The position numbers and the translations under genes were made by a program. Below the pieces are notes generated by a model that was given only the letters and a program-made list of their open reading frames with translations, was not told the origin of the DNA and did no database searches. A stretch of DNA of 64,000 nucleotides, taken from the NCBI GenBank assembly GCA_963777695.1, contig CAVZRC010000004.1, positions 1,178,001 to 1,242,000 of the forward strand. Direction: 5' to 3'. Numbering within the stretch: the first letter of the stretch is position 1; each line of letters opens with the position of its first letter. Origin of the DNA: CAVZRC01 sp963777695. Lineage in GTDB: Bacteria > Planctomycetota > Planctomycetia > Isosphaerales > Isosphaeraceae. Below, in pieces: positions 24,412-34,187 of this stretch.

Positions 24412-27258
24412 TCATTTTTTCTCACGTGGAACAGTGACATCCGACAAGTCGATCGTCTGGTCGGCCTGGGCCGTGAATTCGTGACCGCGGTACCGGTAGC
24501 GCGCCGCCGGGGATCAGGCTGACGAACGTCGCGCGGCCGTCGGGACCGGTGCCCAGGTTCCCATTGCGCCGGGATCCAGGTTAACCTGGAATTCCATGTC
24601 GGCATTGGTCGGCTTCGCGCCGAACTCGGCACCCGGCGTGATGATCAAGGTCATCATGCCGGGGAATTCGTCCGCTTTCCGGCCCGCGACCGGCTTGCCG
24701 TCGGGGTCCAGGAAGCGAACGCGAGCCGAGGCACACTTCTGGAGCTGGACCGTCACTGGCCCGGCCGCGGCCGACCTGCCCGAGATCTCCACGGTCGCCC
24801 CGAGCTGATGCTTGACGTCCAGGAAATGGAACGTGGACGGCGTGTCGGGGTCGCAGCCGGGTATCTCGAACCGGCCCTCGCGCACCCGGAGCTGAGGACC
24901 GCCGCCGCTGAAGGGGGCGAAGGATCTCCGATACCGGCTGTAGGGGACATAGGTTCGTCCCATCGCGAACGCCTCGGCGATCGGCGAGCCGTCCGGACCG
25001 ATCACGCTCCCCCGAACCGTCACGCCGCGCCGCAGCCGCAGCTCGACCGGGTGCGTCGTCTCCTCGCGCGGCAGATCCAGGTGGGCCAACGCGTCGGGAT
25101 ACATATGCAGGTTGGGCCCCCAGCCAGTCCCCATCTCGCCGTGACTGGTCGTCACGTGGAGGTAGTCGTCGCCGGGCCCCTGGACGAGCAAGTGTCCCGG
25201 CCCGTGGGGGACATGCAGCGTGAAGGTCCCGTCGGGGCCGCTCGTGGCATCCCTGTTGTAGGACTGGACATACATCGGGTTGTTGCGGTGGGTCTGATAG
25301 TACGAGATGCCGGCGCCGGCCACGGGCTTGCCCGACGGCTCCTCGACGACCTTCCCGCGCAGGATCACGCCGCGCCTGAGCTTCACCTCGACGGACTGCT
25401 GGACAGCCCCCTTGGGCCAATCCAGGCCGGTCTCGCAGCGGATATACGGCTCGCCGTCCCCGGGATAAGCGACGATCTTGTAGCTCGCGCCCGGCCAGGC
25501 GGAGATCCGCACATGGCCTTGATCGTCGGTCCGCGCACCGGTGCTCTCCTGCCCGGCCTGGACGCCCACCCAGGCGCCGGCCATCGGCTTCCCGTAGTCA
25601 CCGCGGAGGACCCGGACATCGATCACCTGGGGCGGGAGTAGCGGCATCGTCTTGGGCCGCGCTCGACCTTCCTCCCCGGCGGCAAGGACGAGTGACTGGC
25701 GTGCGAACCGCGGGTCGTCAATCTCGAGCGTGATGATCGCGCGTTCGCTGGTGCCCTGCAAGCGGAACCGGCCGTCCGGGCCGGTCGTGACCGGAGCCGG
25801 CCAGGACGGGACATCCCCCGGGAGACCAGGCCCATAGCCACGCCTTTGAATGGTCAATTCGCGAACGCGGACCGCGACGCCCGCGGCCGGTTGGCCGTGC
25901 ACGTCGACCAGCCGGCCCTCGACGATCCGTTCGGGAGCCATCGTCACGGTCGCCTCCTCGCGCGACCCGTCGGTCTTGAGATCGATGCCGTCGAAGCCGA
26001 AGACGGGCGCATCGACCTCCAGGTAGAGGCGCTCCAGGTTATCGGCCGGGATCAGCGGGAACTCGACCCGGAAGCGACCGTCGGCGTCGGACCGGGCCGT
26101 CGGCACATGCCTGGGGGTCCCGGCGTCGCCGTCGCGGACCCACCGCGTCTCGGTGAACAGCACCAGCCGCGCGCCCGAGACCGGCTGGCCCTTCGGATCC
26201 ACCACGCGGCCGATGACGGTGGCCCTGGCCGCCGGTTCCGCCAGCACGGGTTTGTCCTGGCGCGGAGGTACTGCCGCCGCGGTCTGGTTCCGCGGCGGGC
26301 CGGCCTCTGCGGACCGGGTCCCCGGCCGGGCCACGGTGCCGTCGGGCAACGGATCGCCGTTCGGGGGTTCCGCCGTCGTCGTGGACCAACCGAGCGCGAC
26401 CGCGGTGAATGCCCCCGCGGCCGCCGTCATCATCAGAGCCGCGACGACCGAGGTCAGTCTCGCGAGGAACATCATCTTGAGCACCCTTTCCGCCAGGGAC
26501 GAGACCGCCGCCGAGACGACAGCCGTCGCACCCGCTCCCGATGGATCGACCAGGGCGGCCCGGACCGTCGGTCCGATCAGCCGCTCGAGGACTTCGGCTT
26601 CGGCGGAGGGTCGAGCCAGGCCCGCGATCGGCCCGACCCCGAGCGTGACACCGCGCCGCTGCAGCCGCTCGCGGAGCATCTTCCGGCCCCGAGCGAGGTG
26701 AGTGGAGAGCGTGCCCTCGGGGATGCCGAACTGCTCGGCGGCCTCGCGCCGCGACTTGCCGTCGAGCTCGCAGGCCAACAGCGCGGCTCGGTAGTGGTGC
26801 GGCAGGCGGTTGAGCTCCTCGTCCAGGATCGGGATCAGATCATCCCGGTCCTCCGGGGCTTCCGAGTTGACCTGGGACATCGCCATCAGCCGCCTTTCTG
26901 CCGCGCGTTCCCGCACGGCCCGGCGCCGGGCTACCTTGGCGATCCGCACCGCGACGCCGTAGAGCCAGCTCGCCACGCGCTCCCTTCGGACGATCGACGC
27001 GGCTCGGCGCGCCAGTACGAGGAACGTTGCCTGGAAGGCGTCCTCGGCATCATGCGATGCGGGCAGCATCCGGCGACAGACGCCCAGCACCATCGGCCCA
27101 TGGCGGGCGACCAGGGTCGCGAACGCATCCTCGGCGTCGGCCTCACCACGGGCGAGGAACCTTTCCAGCAGCTCGGCGTCGGTCCGGCCGCCCATCGTGC
27201 CGAGCGTATAGAGCGTCCGGATTTCCCGGAGCACGCTGCCGGCCGCTCCCCTGTCCAT
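24412..27258 (-). CDS. ECF sigma factor fused to a membrane anchor and carboxypeptidase-regulatory-like domains (two frame breaks)
   Basis: One polypeptide joins a sigma factor to a probable extracytoplasmic sensor. Residues about 43-112 are sigma region 2 (LVARHGPMVLGVCRRML, DAEDAFQATFLVLARRA, VASWLYGVAVRIA). About 145-200 is sigma region 4 (LDEELNRLPHHYRAALL, SRREAAEQFGIPEGTLSTHL). Residues about 265-290 are one membrane helix. About 330-930 are repeated beta-sandwich domains of the CarboxypepD_reg type (GRVVDPKGQPVSGARLVLF, GRLVDVHGQPAAGVAVRV, GKVVEEPSGKPVAGAGISYY). The main frame ends at 24514, but the last domain continues over two breaks (about 24553 and 24503) to a TGA at 24412-24414, ending VTVPREKK. 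Such fusions are known in planctomycetes. It may sense a wall or extracellular ligand directly, without a separate anti-sigma factor; none is adjacent. Target promoters are unknown. Confidence 0.85.
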
Positions 27259-27843
27259 CGGATGGTCCTCCTCGATTCGCCGCTCGAACTCCCTATTGAG
27301 GATAGTGTCCCAGAGGGGGCGGCGCGTTCACGAATCGGGAGGAATCGCGAAATCGTTCGATCGCCGGTTCCCACCCCGGCCAGGCTGCGGCCGGCATCTC
27401 GCAGAGTAATTATATCCTATATTACAATGACTTATATTTAGATGTTCACTTTACGATTTAAAGCTAGTGTCATTCGTGTCGTCGGACCTAAGCTTTCAAA
27501 GATGGCGAGCATCGGCCATCATGGTCCGTGAGCTGCGATCGCCATGTGTTACGGAAGGCAGTCCTGGAATCACGCGTGAGCCGCAGCCGTCCCGTACTCC
27601 GCACTTTGCATGCTTCGGTCGGTTCGACCGAAGTAACCTCGGACCGATCGACTTCGGGGGCCTGATCGCCCGACGCATTGTTCGGCAAGGCCGCCGCTCC
27701 GCAGACTTCCGGAGGTCAGTCAGGACGTGCGCCCTTGTACTCCGCCCGGTGAGACCGGAACATGGCCTTCATGCGGCCATCCCGCCCCGGCGCCGGGCCT
27801 TGTGCTCACCGGGTGGCCCGCAGGCGATCAAACCGGTAGCCAA
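27259..27843. other. Divergent intergenic region
   Basis: It lies between the minus-strand sigma-fusion gene and the plus-strand isomerase gene. An AT-rich block at about 27403-27470 contrasts with the flanks and is a candidate promoter zone. No gene is recognised. It contains hairpin repeat copy 2 (27613-27633). Confidence 0.5.
27613..27633. repeat. Intergenic hairpin repeat, copy 2 (CTTCGGTCG family)
   Basis: CTTCGGTCG-GTT-CGACCGAAG is a perfect 9-bp stem with a 3-base loop, followed by CTCGGACC. Because it lies between divergent genes it cannot be a terminator for either, which supports a repeat element shared with 22131-22149. Confidence 0.65.
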
Positions 27844-28594
27844 ATGCAAGATCCCATCGCAATCCAGCTCTGGACGATCCGGGACGCCATCGCCGCGGAC
27901 GCGGACGAGGCGTTGCGCCGGGTGAGGTCGGCCGGCTTCTCGGCCGTCGAGCTCGCCCCCCCGCCCCCCGGCCTCACGCCGGGGCGACTCGCCGAAAGCC
28001 TGGCACGTCACGACCTCGCCGTCGTGTCGATCCACGGGGACCTGCCCACCTTCGCCAGCATCGATCGGTGGTTGGAGATTACCCGCGAGTGCCGATGTCC
28101 CAGGATCATCTGGCATGGCTGGCCGCGCGACCCGCGATTCGACTCCGTCGTCGGCGTGCGCGACCTGATCGCGGCCTGCAACGCGGCCGGGGCGATCGCG
28201 CGGGATCTCGGGCTGCAATTCGGCCTGCACAATCACTGGTGGGAGTTCGAACCGGTCGAGGGCGAGATCCCGATCCGGCTGTTCAACGAGTCCCTGCACC
28301 CGGACATCTTCTGGCAACTGGATGTCTACTGGGCGCGGACGGCCGGCGCCGATCCGGCGGCCATCCTTAAGGAGCTGATGCCGCGCCTCGGCTCGCTCCA
28401 CTGGAAAGATGGACCGGCCGCCCACGGTGAGCCGATGACGGCGCTGGGACGCGGGGTGGTCGATGTGCCGCGGATCCTCCGGGCCCTGACGCGCCCGGTT
28501 CAACTGGGTCATCGAGCTCGATGAGTGCGCCACCGACCCCCTGGATGCCGCGCGAGAGGGTCGCGAGTATCTGGAATCGATGAGCCGCTCCTGA
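27844..28594 (+). CDS. Sugar phosphate isomerase/epimerase, xylose-isomerase-like TIM barrel (one frame break)
   Basis: A cytoplasmic AP-endonuclease-2-type TIM-barrel protein of about 250 residues, related to sugar phosphate isomerases and inosose dehydratases. Conserved parts are the start IAIQLWTIRDAI, GFSAVELAP, GLQFGLHNHWWEFEP (metal-binding His and Glu region), DIFWQLDVYWARTAGADP and LHWKDGP. The frame begun at 27844 runs on out of register after LTRPV at about 28497; the true C-terminus (FNWVIELDECATDPLDAARE ... YLESMSRS) is in the next frame, ending with TGA at 28592-28594. One inserted or two missing bases account for this. Unlike many planctomycete relatives it has no Tat signal. 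A dehydrogenase fragment follows at 28664, suggesting a former sugar-acid operon. Confidence 0.83.
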
Positions 28595-28663
28595 CTCCCG
28601 ACCTCCGAAGAGGGCGACGCCGTCGGGCGAACATCGCCCACACCGGCCCGCCAGTCTGGTCGG

Positions 28664-28843
28664 GACGTGACCGACCCCGAGCCGCTGCCGAAGGGGCACC
28701 CGCTCTGGTCGCGCAACGTGATCATCACGCCGCATGGCGCCGGTCAATCGCCGGGTGGCGAGCGGCGGCGGCACGAGGTCTTCCGCGAGAACCTCCGCCG
28801 CTTCGTCGCGGGCGAGATGCTCCTGAACGTGGTCGACAAGTAG
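28664..28843 (+). pseudogene. D-isomer-specific 2-hydroxyacid dehydrogenase, C-terminal fragment
   Basis: An open stretch of 59 codons without a start reads DVTDPEPLPKGHPLW, NVIITPHGAGQSPGG and ENLRRFVAGEMLLNVVDK. This is the end of NAD-dependent 2-hydroxyacid dehydrogenases, including the catalytic His of the ITPH motif. The cofactor domain and about 250 upstream residues are absent; upstream DNA directly abuts the isomerase stop. It is a deletion remnant and is not expected to be active. Confidence 0.8.
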
Positions 28844-29196
28844 GTCGGCTATTGAGCGAGAACAGGATGGAGGTCGAGTCGGGACCGTGACGGATCGAAC
28901 GACACCCACGGCATCGAGTATCGAACATCGTCTTCGGGGCGTGGCGGACATCGAGCTCGTGCCGGCCCCGCGGCTCCAGTAAGAGTTCATACGGACAAAT
29001 ACGCGCCGGCATCGTATTGGCGGACTCCAGCATCTGTCGGAGCGCCGTCAGTTGGGTCAAGTCGGCTCGCCTCGGGTGGCGTACCCGGGATCGTCCCAAA
29101 CCGGTCCCTCAGCAACTTGACACTTTTTCCCGATCTTTGTCGCAGAAGGCGCGGTATCGGAAGTGGTCGCGCGTAGACTCTTGCCTGCTGCTCGCC
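28844..29196. other. Intergenic stretch
   Basis: I see no gene, RNA or clear signal here. It lies between the dehydrogenase fragment and the 3' end of the minus-strand oxygenase gene. Confidence 0.45.
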
Positions 29197-30297
29197 TTAT
29201 CGGACCGAGCCTCCGCGATCGGCCGCAGTGTTGTCTTGGTTGGCAACGAACCGTGCGTTCGCCGCTCGGACTTTGGCCGCCTCTTCGTCGTAAAGGAATG
29301 GTAGATAGACGAGGCGACGCCCGCGGGTCACGGCAGTCGCCTCGTGGAGCAGCGAGCAGGAGAACACAACCGCGCCGCCGGTCGGTGCCTGGTAAGTGCG
29401 TGGCCCGTATTCGGGGAAGCGCAGGTGGCCGCCTTCATATTCCTCCGCATTCAGGTTGATCGTGACCGCAAACCGGCGATGGGCCGTACCCTTGGTGGTG
29501 TTATCGCGATGCGGATGGAACCAATCTCCCGTCTTGGAGTCGTAGCATGCCACGAGATGTCGCTCGATCCGGGTGACGTGAAACTGGAACGCCTTGTAGA
29601 TCTCGGGGACCAGGCGCCGTCGGATGCGGAACTGTGCCGACCGGGACACGGCCTCATCCTGGATAAAGTGATCCGTGCGTCGTCTGAAACTGTGATCCAT
29701 CACGGCGACCGTCTTACCGTCGACGTCTCGCATGAATCCGGAATCCTGGCCGCCGGGCCGGTCGTAGAGGTCGATCAACATCTGGCAGAACTCCAGCTCG
29801 AAGACCCTTGACACCACGATAACCGGGGCGAACCCGGCGATTGTCTCAATAGGCGGCAAGCCGTCAAGTATGGCGAGGATTCGAGGAAGATGATCCGACC
29901 CATCGCCATCGATGGTGATTGCCGTCAGGGTTCGCAGGCTCGGGTCGAGAATCAGCGTGTGCGGTCGAGGGAGCTCGGCCCGGCCCTCGCGCGGCGATGC
30001 GCCGTACAGGCGGCTGATCGCCCGATCGAAATCCCGGAAGAAGATGATCCCGGGATACCGCCGGTCCATGCGGTTGACTCGCTGGTCGTCGGGGTCGGTG
30101 CTCACACCGAGGGAGCAGGCGTTTCGACCATCGAACCGTTCGTGGTTCAGGAACGCGTCGTCAACGATTCGACGATTCGCGGCCGAACTGAGGAAACAAA
30201 GGGCGACGTATCGTCCGGCCGCGGAGTGGAACCGGAATAGCGGATTGACCGAACTACTCGCCGTGAACCATGGCGCGGGATCGCCCGGGGCCAACAT
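29197..30297 (-). CDS. Redoxin-like domain fused to 2OG-Fe(II) oxygenase (prolyl-hydroxylase type)
   Basis: A 366-residue cytoplasmic protein without a signal peptide. Residues 1-150 have a thioredoxin/AhpC-TSA-like fold (LAPGDPAPWFTASSS, RYVALCFLSSAA, IIFFRDFDRAISRLYG, TLILDPSLRTLTAI), but the position of the peroxidatic Cys is occupied by SSAAN, so peroxidase activity is doubtful. Residues about 165-350 are a 2-oxoglutarate/Fe(II) dioxygenase: FHPHRDN supplies His-x-Asp, LLHEAT the distal His, and GRRLVYLPF the Arg that binds 2-oxoglutarate. TAGGAGG lies about eight bases before the ATG at 30297. Family members hydroxylate proline, lysine or Asp/Asn side chains. It is divergent to the giant surface-protein gene at 31222. 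Confidence 0.85.
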   Translation of the reverse strand: MLAPGDPAPWFTASSSVNPLFRFHSAAGRYVALCFLSSAANRRIVDDAFLNHERFDGRNACSLGVSTDPDDQRVNRMDRRYPGIIFFRDFDRAISRLYGASPREGRAELPRPHTLILDPSLRTLTAITIDGDGSDHLPRILAILDGLPPIETIAGFAPVIVVSRVFELEFCQMLIDLYDRPGGQDSGFMRDVDGKTVAVMDHSFRRRTDHFIQDEAVSRSAQFRIRRRLVPEIYKAFQFHVTRIERHLVACYDSKTGDWFHPHRDNTTKGTAHRRFAVTINLNAEEYEGGHLRFPEYGPRTYQAPTGGAVVFSCSLLHEATAVTRGRRLVYLPFLYDEEAAKVRAANARFVANQDNTAADRGGSVR

Positions 30298-31221
30298 CGA
30301 TTGGGCCTCCTACGCTCGAACTTCGGTTGAATCGAAATCTCTGAACCATTCTGAGGCTATTGGTGGATCGTTCGCAAGACGATGGTCCGGAGCCGCTCGG
30401 AGTTCGACGGATCGTTCTCGCCTTTGTAGCGATTTGAAGATTTCTCTAAGAATTTGTTGGCATTGATGCTGACCCATCGTTACCATCTTTTCCGGATGAT
30501 TGTAACGGTTCCAGCCCCCTGGAATGCATGCACGGAATGGTGGGCTTAGGGAGTCATCCCAATACTGGTTCCGTCTCAGGTACGTGCCTTGGTTTCTCGA
30601 CGGAGAGCTCCGTCGCCGAAGTGGTGAGAACGGCTGGGGGGATGTTACCTCGGTCCAGATCTCGGAGGGTGAGCTATTCGCTCTTCGTTCGGGCACTTCG
30701 CTAAGTTTCGCGAGCGCTCTGCACAGGACGACCGCAAGTCCCGTCGTCTGGAAGACGCAATATTCGACGATACTGAACAGTGTCACGAAATTGGCACATG
30801 TGGAGACGTAAAGCCAAGAGCGCTCTGGGCGTGGTCACCCTAGCCCTTACGCTCATGGTACCGACCCTCGAGCGGGACATATCGGGGCCAAGGGCCTGCC
30901 GAATCCGATCGAGAGCGGTTTGCGGACAATCCGGCTCGGTCCGGAAGTAACGGGCCAGGGCCTGCGCCCGCCGAACGAACCTGAGTTCGCAGGTAGTAGC
31001 CTCTACTGATTTGCACCGGGATCGAATCTCAGCCTCGGCGATCGAGGATTTTTGCACAAACCATTATTGAAGAAGTGTTTGGGCTGACTAATCTCAATAA
31101 CCCATGTCACTTCCAGATCCGGGAAGTCTCTTGTGCAGGACGGGATCCTGTCCGATCCTGCGATGTCGTAGAAAGAGTCGCTCCGGGTTTTCGTCGTCCC
31201 GCCTTCCAATGGAGACACACC
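30298..31221. other. Divergent intergenic region upstream of the giant gene
   Basis: About 920 bp of lower GC than its flanks with no recognisable gene. Short open frames occur on both strands (for example 30310-30786 minus and 30524-30811 plus), but they match no family I know and lack good ribosome sites. It should contain the promoters for both the oxygenase and the giant protein. Confidence 0.5.
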
Positions 31222-34187
31222 ATGAGCCGCGACAGTCGCCGACGGGAGCGGGATCGGAACAGTCCGATGCGGCCGCGCCGCTTATTTCGACGCGGCAACG
31301 ATTACCGCCCGGGGTTTGATTTCCTCGAGGATCGGACGCTCTTGTTCTCGAACGCGGTCAACCAGCAGATCACATCGACCGCGCTGTCCTTCCTCTCTCC
31401 GACGATCCTTGCCGACCTGAATCAAGCCAGCGAGGCGACCAGCGAAGGCAATCAGCCATTCGCCAACAGCACCTTTTCCGAGACGGCGGCCGATATCGAT
31501 CTCAATTACCAGGCCGTGATCGGTGGTGCATCGCTCGACGCCTCGGCGTTCGGTGAAGTCCTGCACGAAGCTCAAGACTTCTACTCCGAGACGAACTGGG
31601 TCGACCTTGGCCTCACCGGGATGGTCGACACGGGCTCCGGGCCGTGGGGAGCCATGGCCCCCTACGCGATCCGTTCCGGCGCAATGCTGGTCGAGGGCAC
31701 GAATCCGACGCCGTTCGGCGCGGGCTCGTCCGTTTCCCAGATCGGGTCGGTCGGCTTCGACTATCAGGTCACGACCGGCGAGAGCAACGCGTCGGGAGGC
31801 CCGATCACCTACCGGGCGGTGGTCTCGGCGACCCCGCCGTCGGCCACGCCGAATACGCCGCTGGGACCGATCGCGCTCGCCCTCGGCAAGGACAGCTATC
31901 CCACAGGCGGGACGCCCGGGCAGGTGCAACTCTTCAACCAGGCGTACGCCTTGGCCGTCTCCCAGACGGAGCACGAGTTCTATCGGCTGGTGGAGATGGT
32001 CCAGGCCGATGATCCGTCGCAACTGCCTGTGTTGCTCGGCCATTGGGTGAAGGGCGACTCGGTTTCCCAGGGGCAGTTCCAGGCGCTGATGGTCCAGCAG
32101 GGCCTGGCGGTCTCGGGGGGCACGGGTGACGTCATCGCCTTCGATCTCGGCGGAGTGCTGGGCCAGGCGCTCGGGGCCGCCGCCCCCACCACCGGGGCTC
32201 CCCTTCCGGTCGAGGTGATCATCAGCAACCTCCCGGCGGGAGCGATGATCGTCGACGCCAGCGGCTCTCCGCTCCTCGTGTCGAGCAGCCAGGCGACCGG
32301 TCCGTCGGCCGGCTCTTTCGAAGCGACCGGCAGCTTCTTCTTCCTGCCGCCGGTCTCCGGGACGTCCCCCGCTCAAAGCCAGGATCCCGCGACCCACCCC
32401 GGATTCGTCGGCGAGGTCAACGGGACCATCGCCCCGCAGGGCGGCACGCCCCGATCATTCACGATCGAGGTGGAACCGGGCTATTCGACCTCGGGGCCGG
32501 ACGCCGTCTCGACCACCACGGCCGTGTCGTCGCTGGGTGCGCTCGACGTCTATCGGCTTCAACAGCGCCTGCTCTACCTGGGTTTTCCCGGGCCTTCGGG
32601 CCAACCCCTGACTCCCAACGGGGACCTTCAGGACGCGCCCACGCTCTGGGCGGCCGGGCTCTTCAACCATGCCGCGGCCGGTACGGCCACGTCCGATGGC
32701 AACGCCTCGTTCCCCATCCAGGCGGGCGCGACGATCTCGCCGCTCATCAACGATCCGAGTGCGCCGAGGTGGCAGGAATTGCCGGCGACCGGCGGCGGAT
32801 GGGTGGACGTCAACGATCCGGATGATAACACCGGTTTCGCCCCCGAGGACTTCGCGACCAACTGGGCCGTGCAGGTCCTCAATGCCGCCGGGGCAAGCCT
32901 CGCGTCCGCCGACGCACCGATCCGGGTGAGCAACGCCAGCCTGGCGGGCGGAGGTGCCAACCCCGATCACCCCGACCAGCAAGCCGGGCTCAGTTTCGAC
33001 GTGACCCTCCCCGCCGGCATGACGTCGGCGGCGATCCAGGCGCAATTGCAGGTCTTCTTCAACCTGATGGCCCCGTCGGCGAACGTCGCTTCCGGCGTCA
33101 CCGTCTTTTCGATCACTTCGAGCGACCCCAGGACCTGGAACCTGGCCGGCCTTCCGGTCGTGCAGACGTCGGGCACGGCGGGTTTCTTCGAGGTGACCCT
33201 CCGGCCGCCGTCCGGGGGTACGGGCCAGGCGATCAACGGGGCCGAGGGCTCGGCGCTGGCGACCGGGCTCCAGGGCCTCGCCTCCTTCGCCCAGGAGGTC
33301 GACGCCTCCGGTCCGTTCGCCCAGGAGCTCCCGTTCATCGATACCACTCCCGGCATGGCGCTACCGCTGGAAGAGGCCATACAGCAAGGCCTCGCCGACG
33401 AGGTCGCCACCTATTTCGCCGCAGGCGCCGCACCCACGGCGGTCGGCCTGGAGAACTGGCTGGGCCGCCCGCAGTCGGGCGCCTTCCAGCTTTCGGTCGT
33501 CACGGCCGGCGACACGACCAAGTTCCCCACGACGGCCGACGCCCAGAACCTCTGGTTCCACGTCGTGCTGACGGCCGATCAGCAGGGCCCGGCGCAAGCG
33601 ATCGACCTGGGTGCCGCCGCGGCCCAGCTCGGGATCGCCCTGGACCCGACCGCGACCATCTCCCTGGAGACCGCGTTGCGATTCGACTTCAGCTTCGGAC
33701 TCAACCTCGTGTCGGGATCCTCCGATCTCGACAGTTTTTTCATCCACGCCAACTCATTCTCCGAGACGGAGACCCTTTCGACGAACCTCCCCGCCCTCGA
33801 CGGCCAGCTCGGGTTCCTCGGTCTGCAAGTGCAGAATACGAGCCAGGTCCTGCTGGACGCGTCCGAGTCACTGAGTCTGCTCAACGCGGCGGGCATGCCC
33901 GAGGGGCGGGCCGATTCGATGACGCTGGCGACCTTGCAAGACACGTCATTGTCGGGCCTGGCCTCGATCCGGCCCGCGGCGGCCTTGACGTCGTCAACGG
34001 CACCGGCGAACGGTCAGATCGGCTCGACGGCGAGCTTCACGCTGACCATAGGGACGACCACGTCGGGCACGATCACGGTCGCCAATGATCCGAAGAACTC
34101 GAGCCTGGACGGCCTCGTGGCCGACATCAACGCCGCCCTGGCGGCGGCCGGCCTGGGGAGCACGGTCGTCGCCGAGCGGGCGGGCGG
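31222..34187 (+). CDS. Giant protein, open segment 1: signature, HetC-like, peptidoglycan-binding-like
   Basis: This frame stays open to a stop at 35182-35184, but homology leaves it at about 34187. Residues 35-42 are LEDRTLLF. Residues 114-130 (LHEAQDFYSETNWVDLG) match the conserved His-containing stretch of HetC/VWA7-N/zinc phospholipase C-type domains (usual form LHxxQDFYxHSNW). Residues about 442-490 (DVYRLQQRLLYLGFPGP with LTPNGDLQDAPTLW) resemble a PG_binding_1 peptidoglycan-binding domain. From 33985 the first ~105-residue module begins (TAPANGQIGSTASFTLTIG). The middle part (residues 150-430) is beta-rich and not assigned. Confidence 0.75.

Noticed and set aside
30310..30811. Possible small genes on either strand upstream of the giant gene
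   Set aside because: There is no family resemblance or ribosome site, the frames overlap each other, and the region has the base composition of intergenic DNA here.
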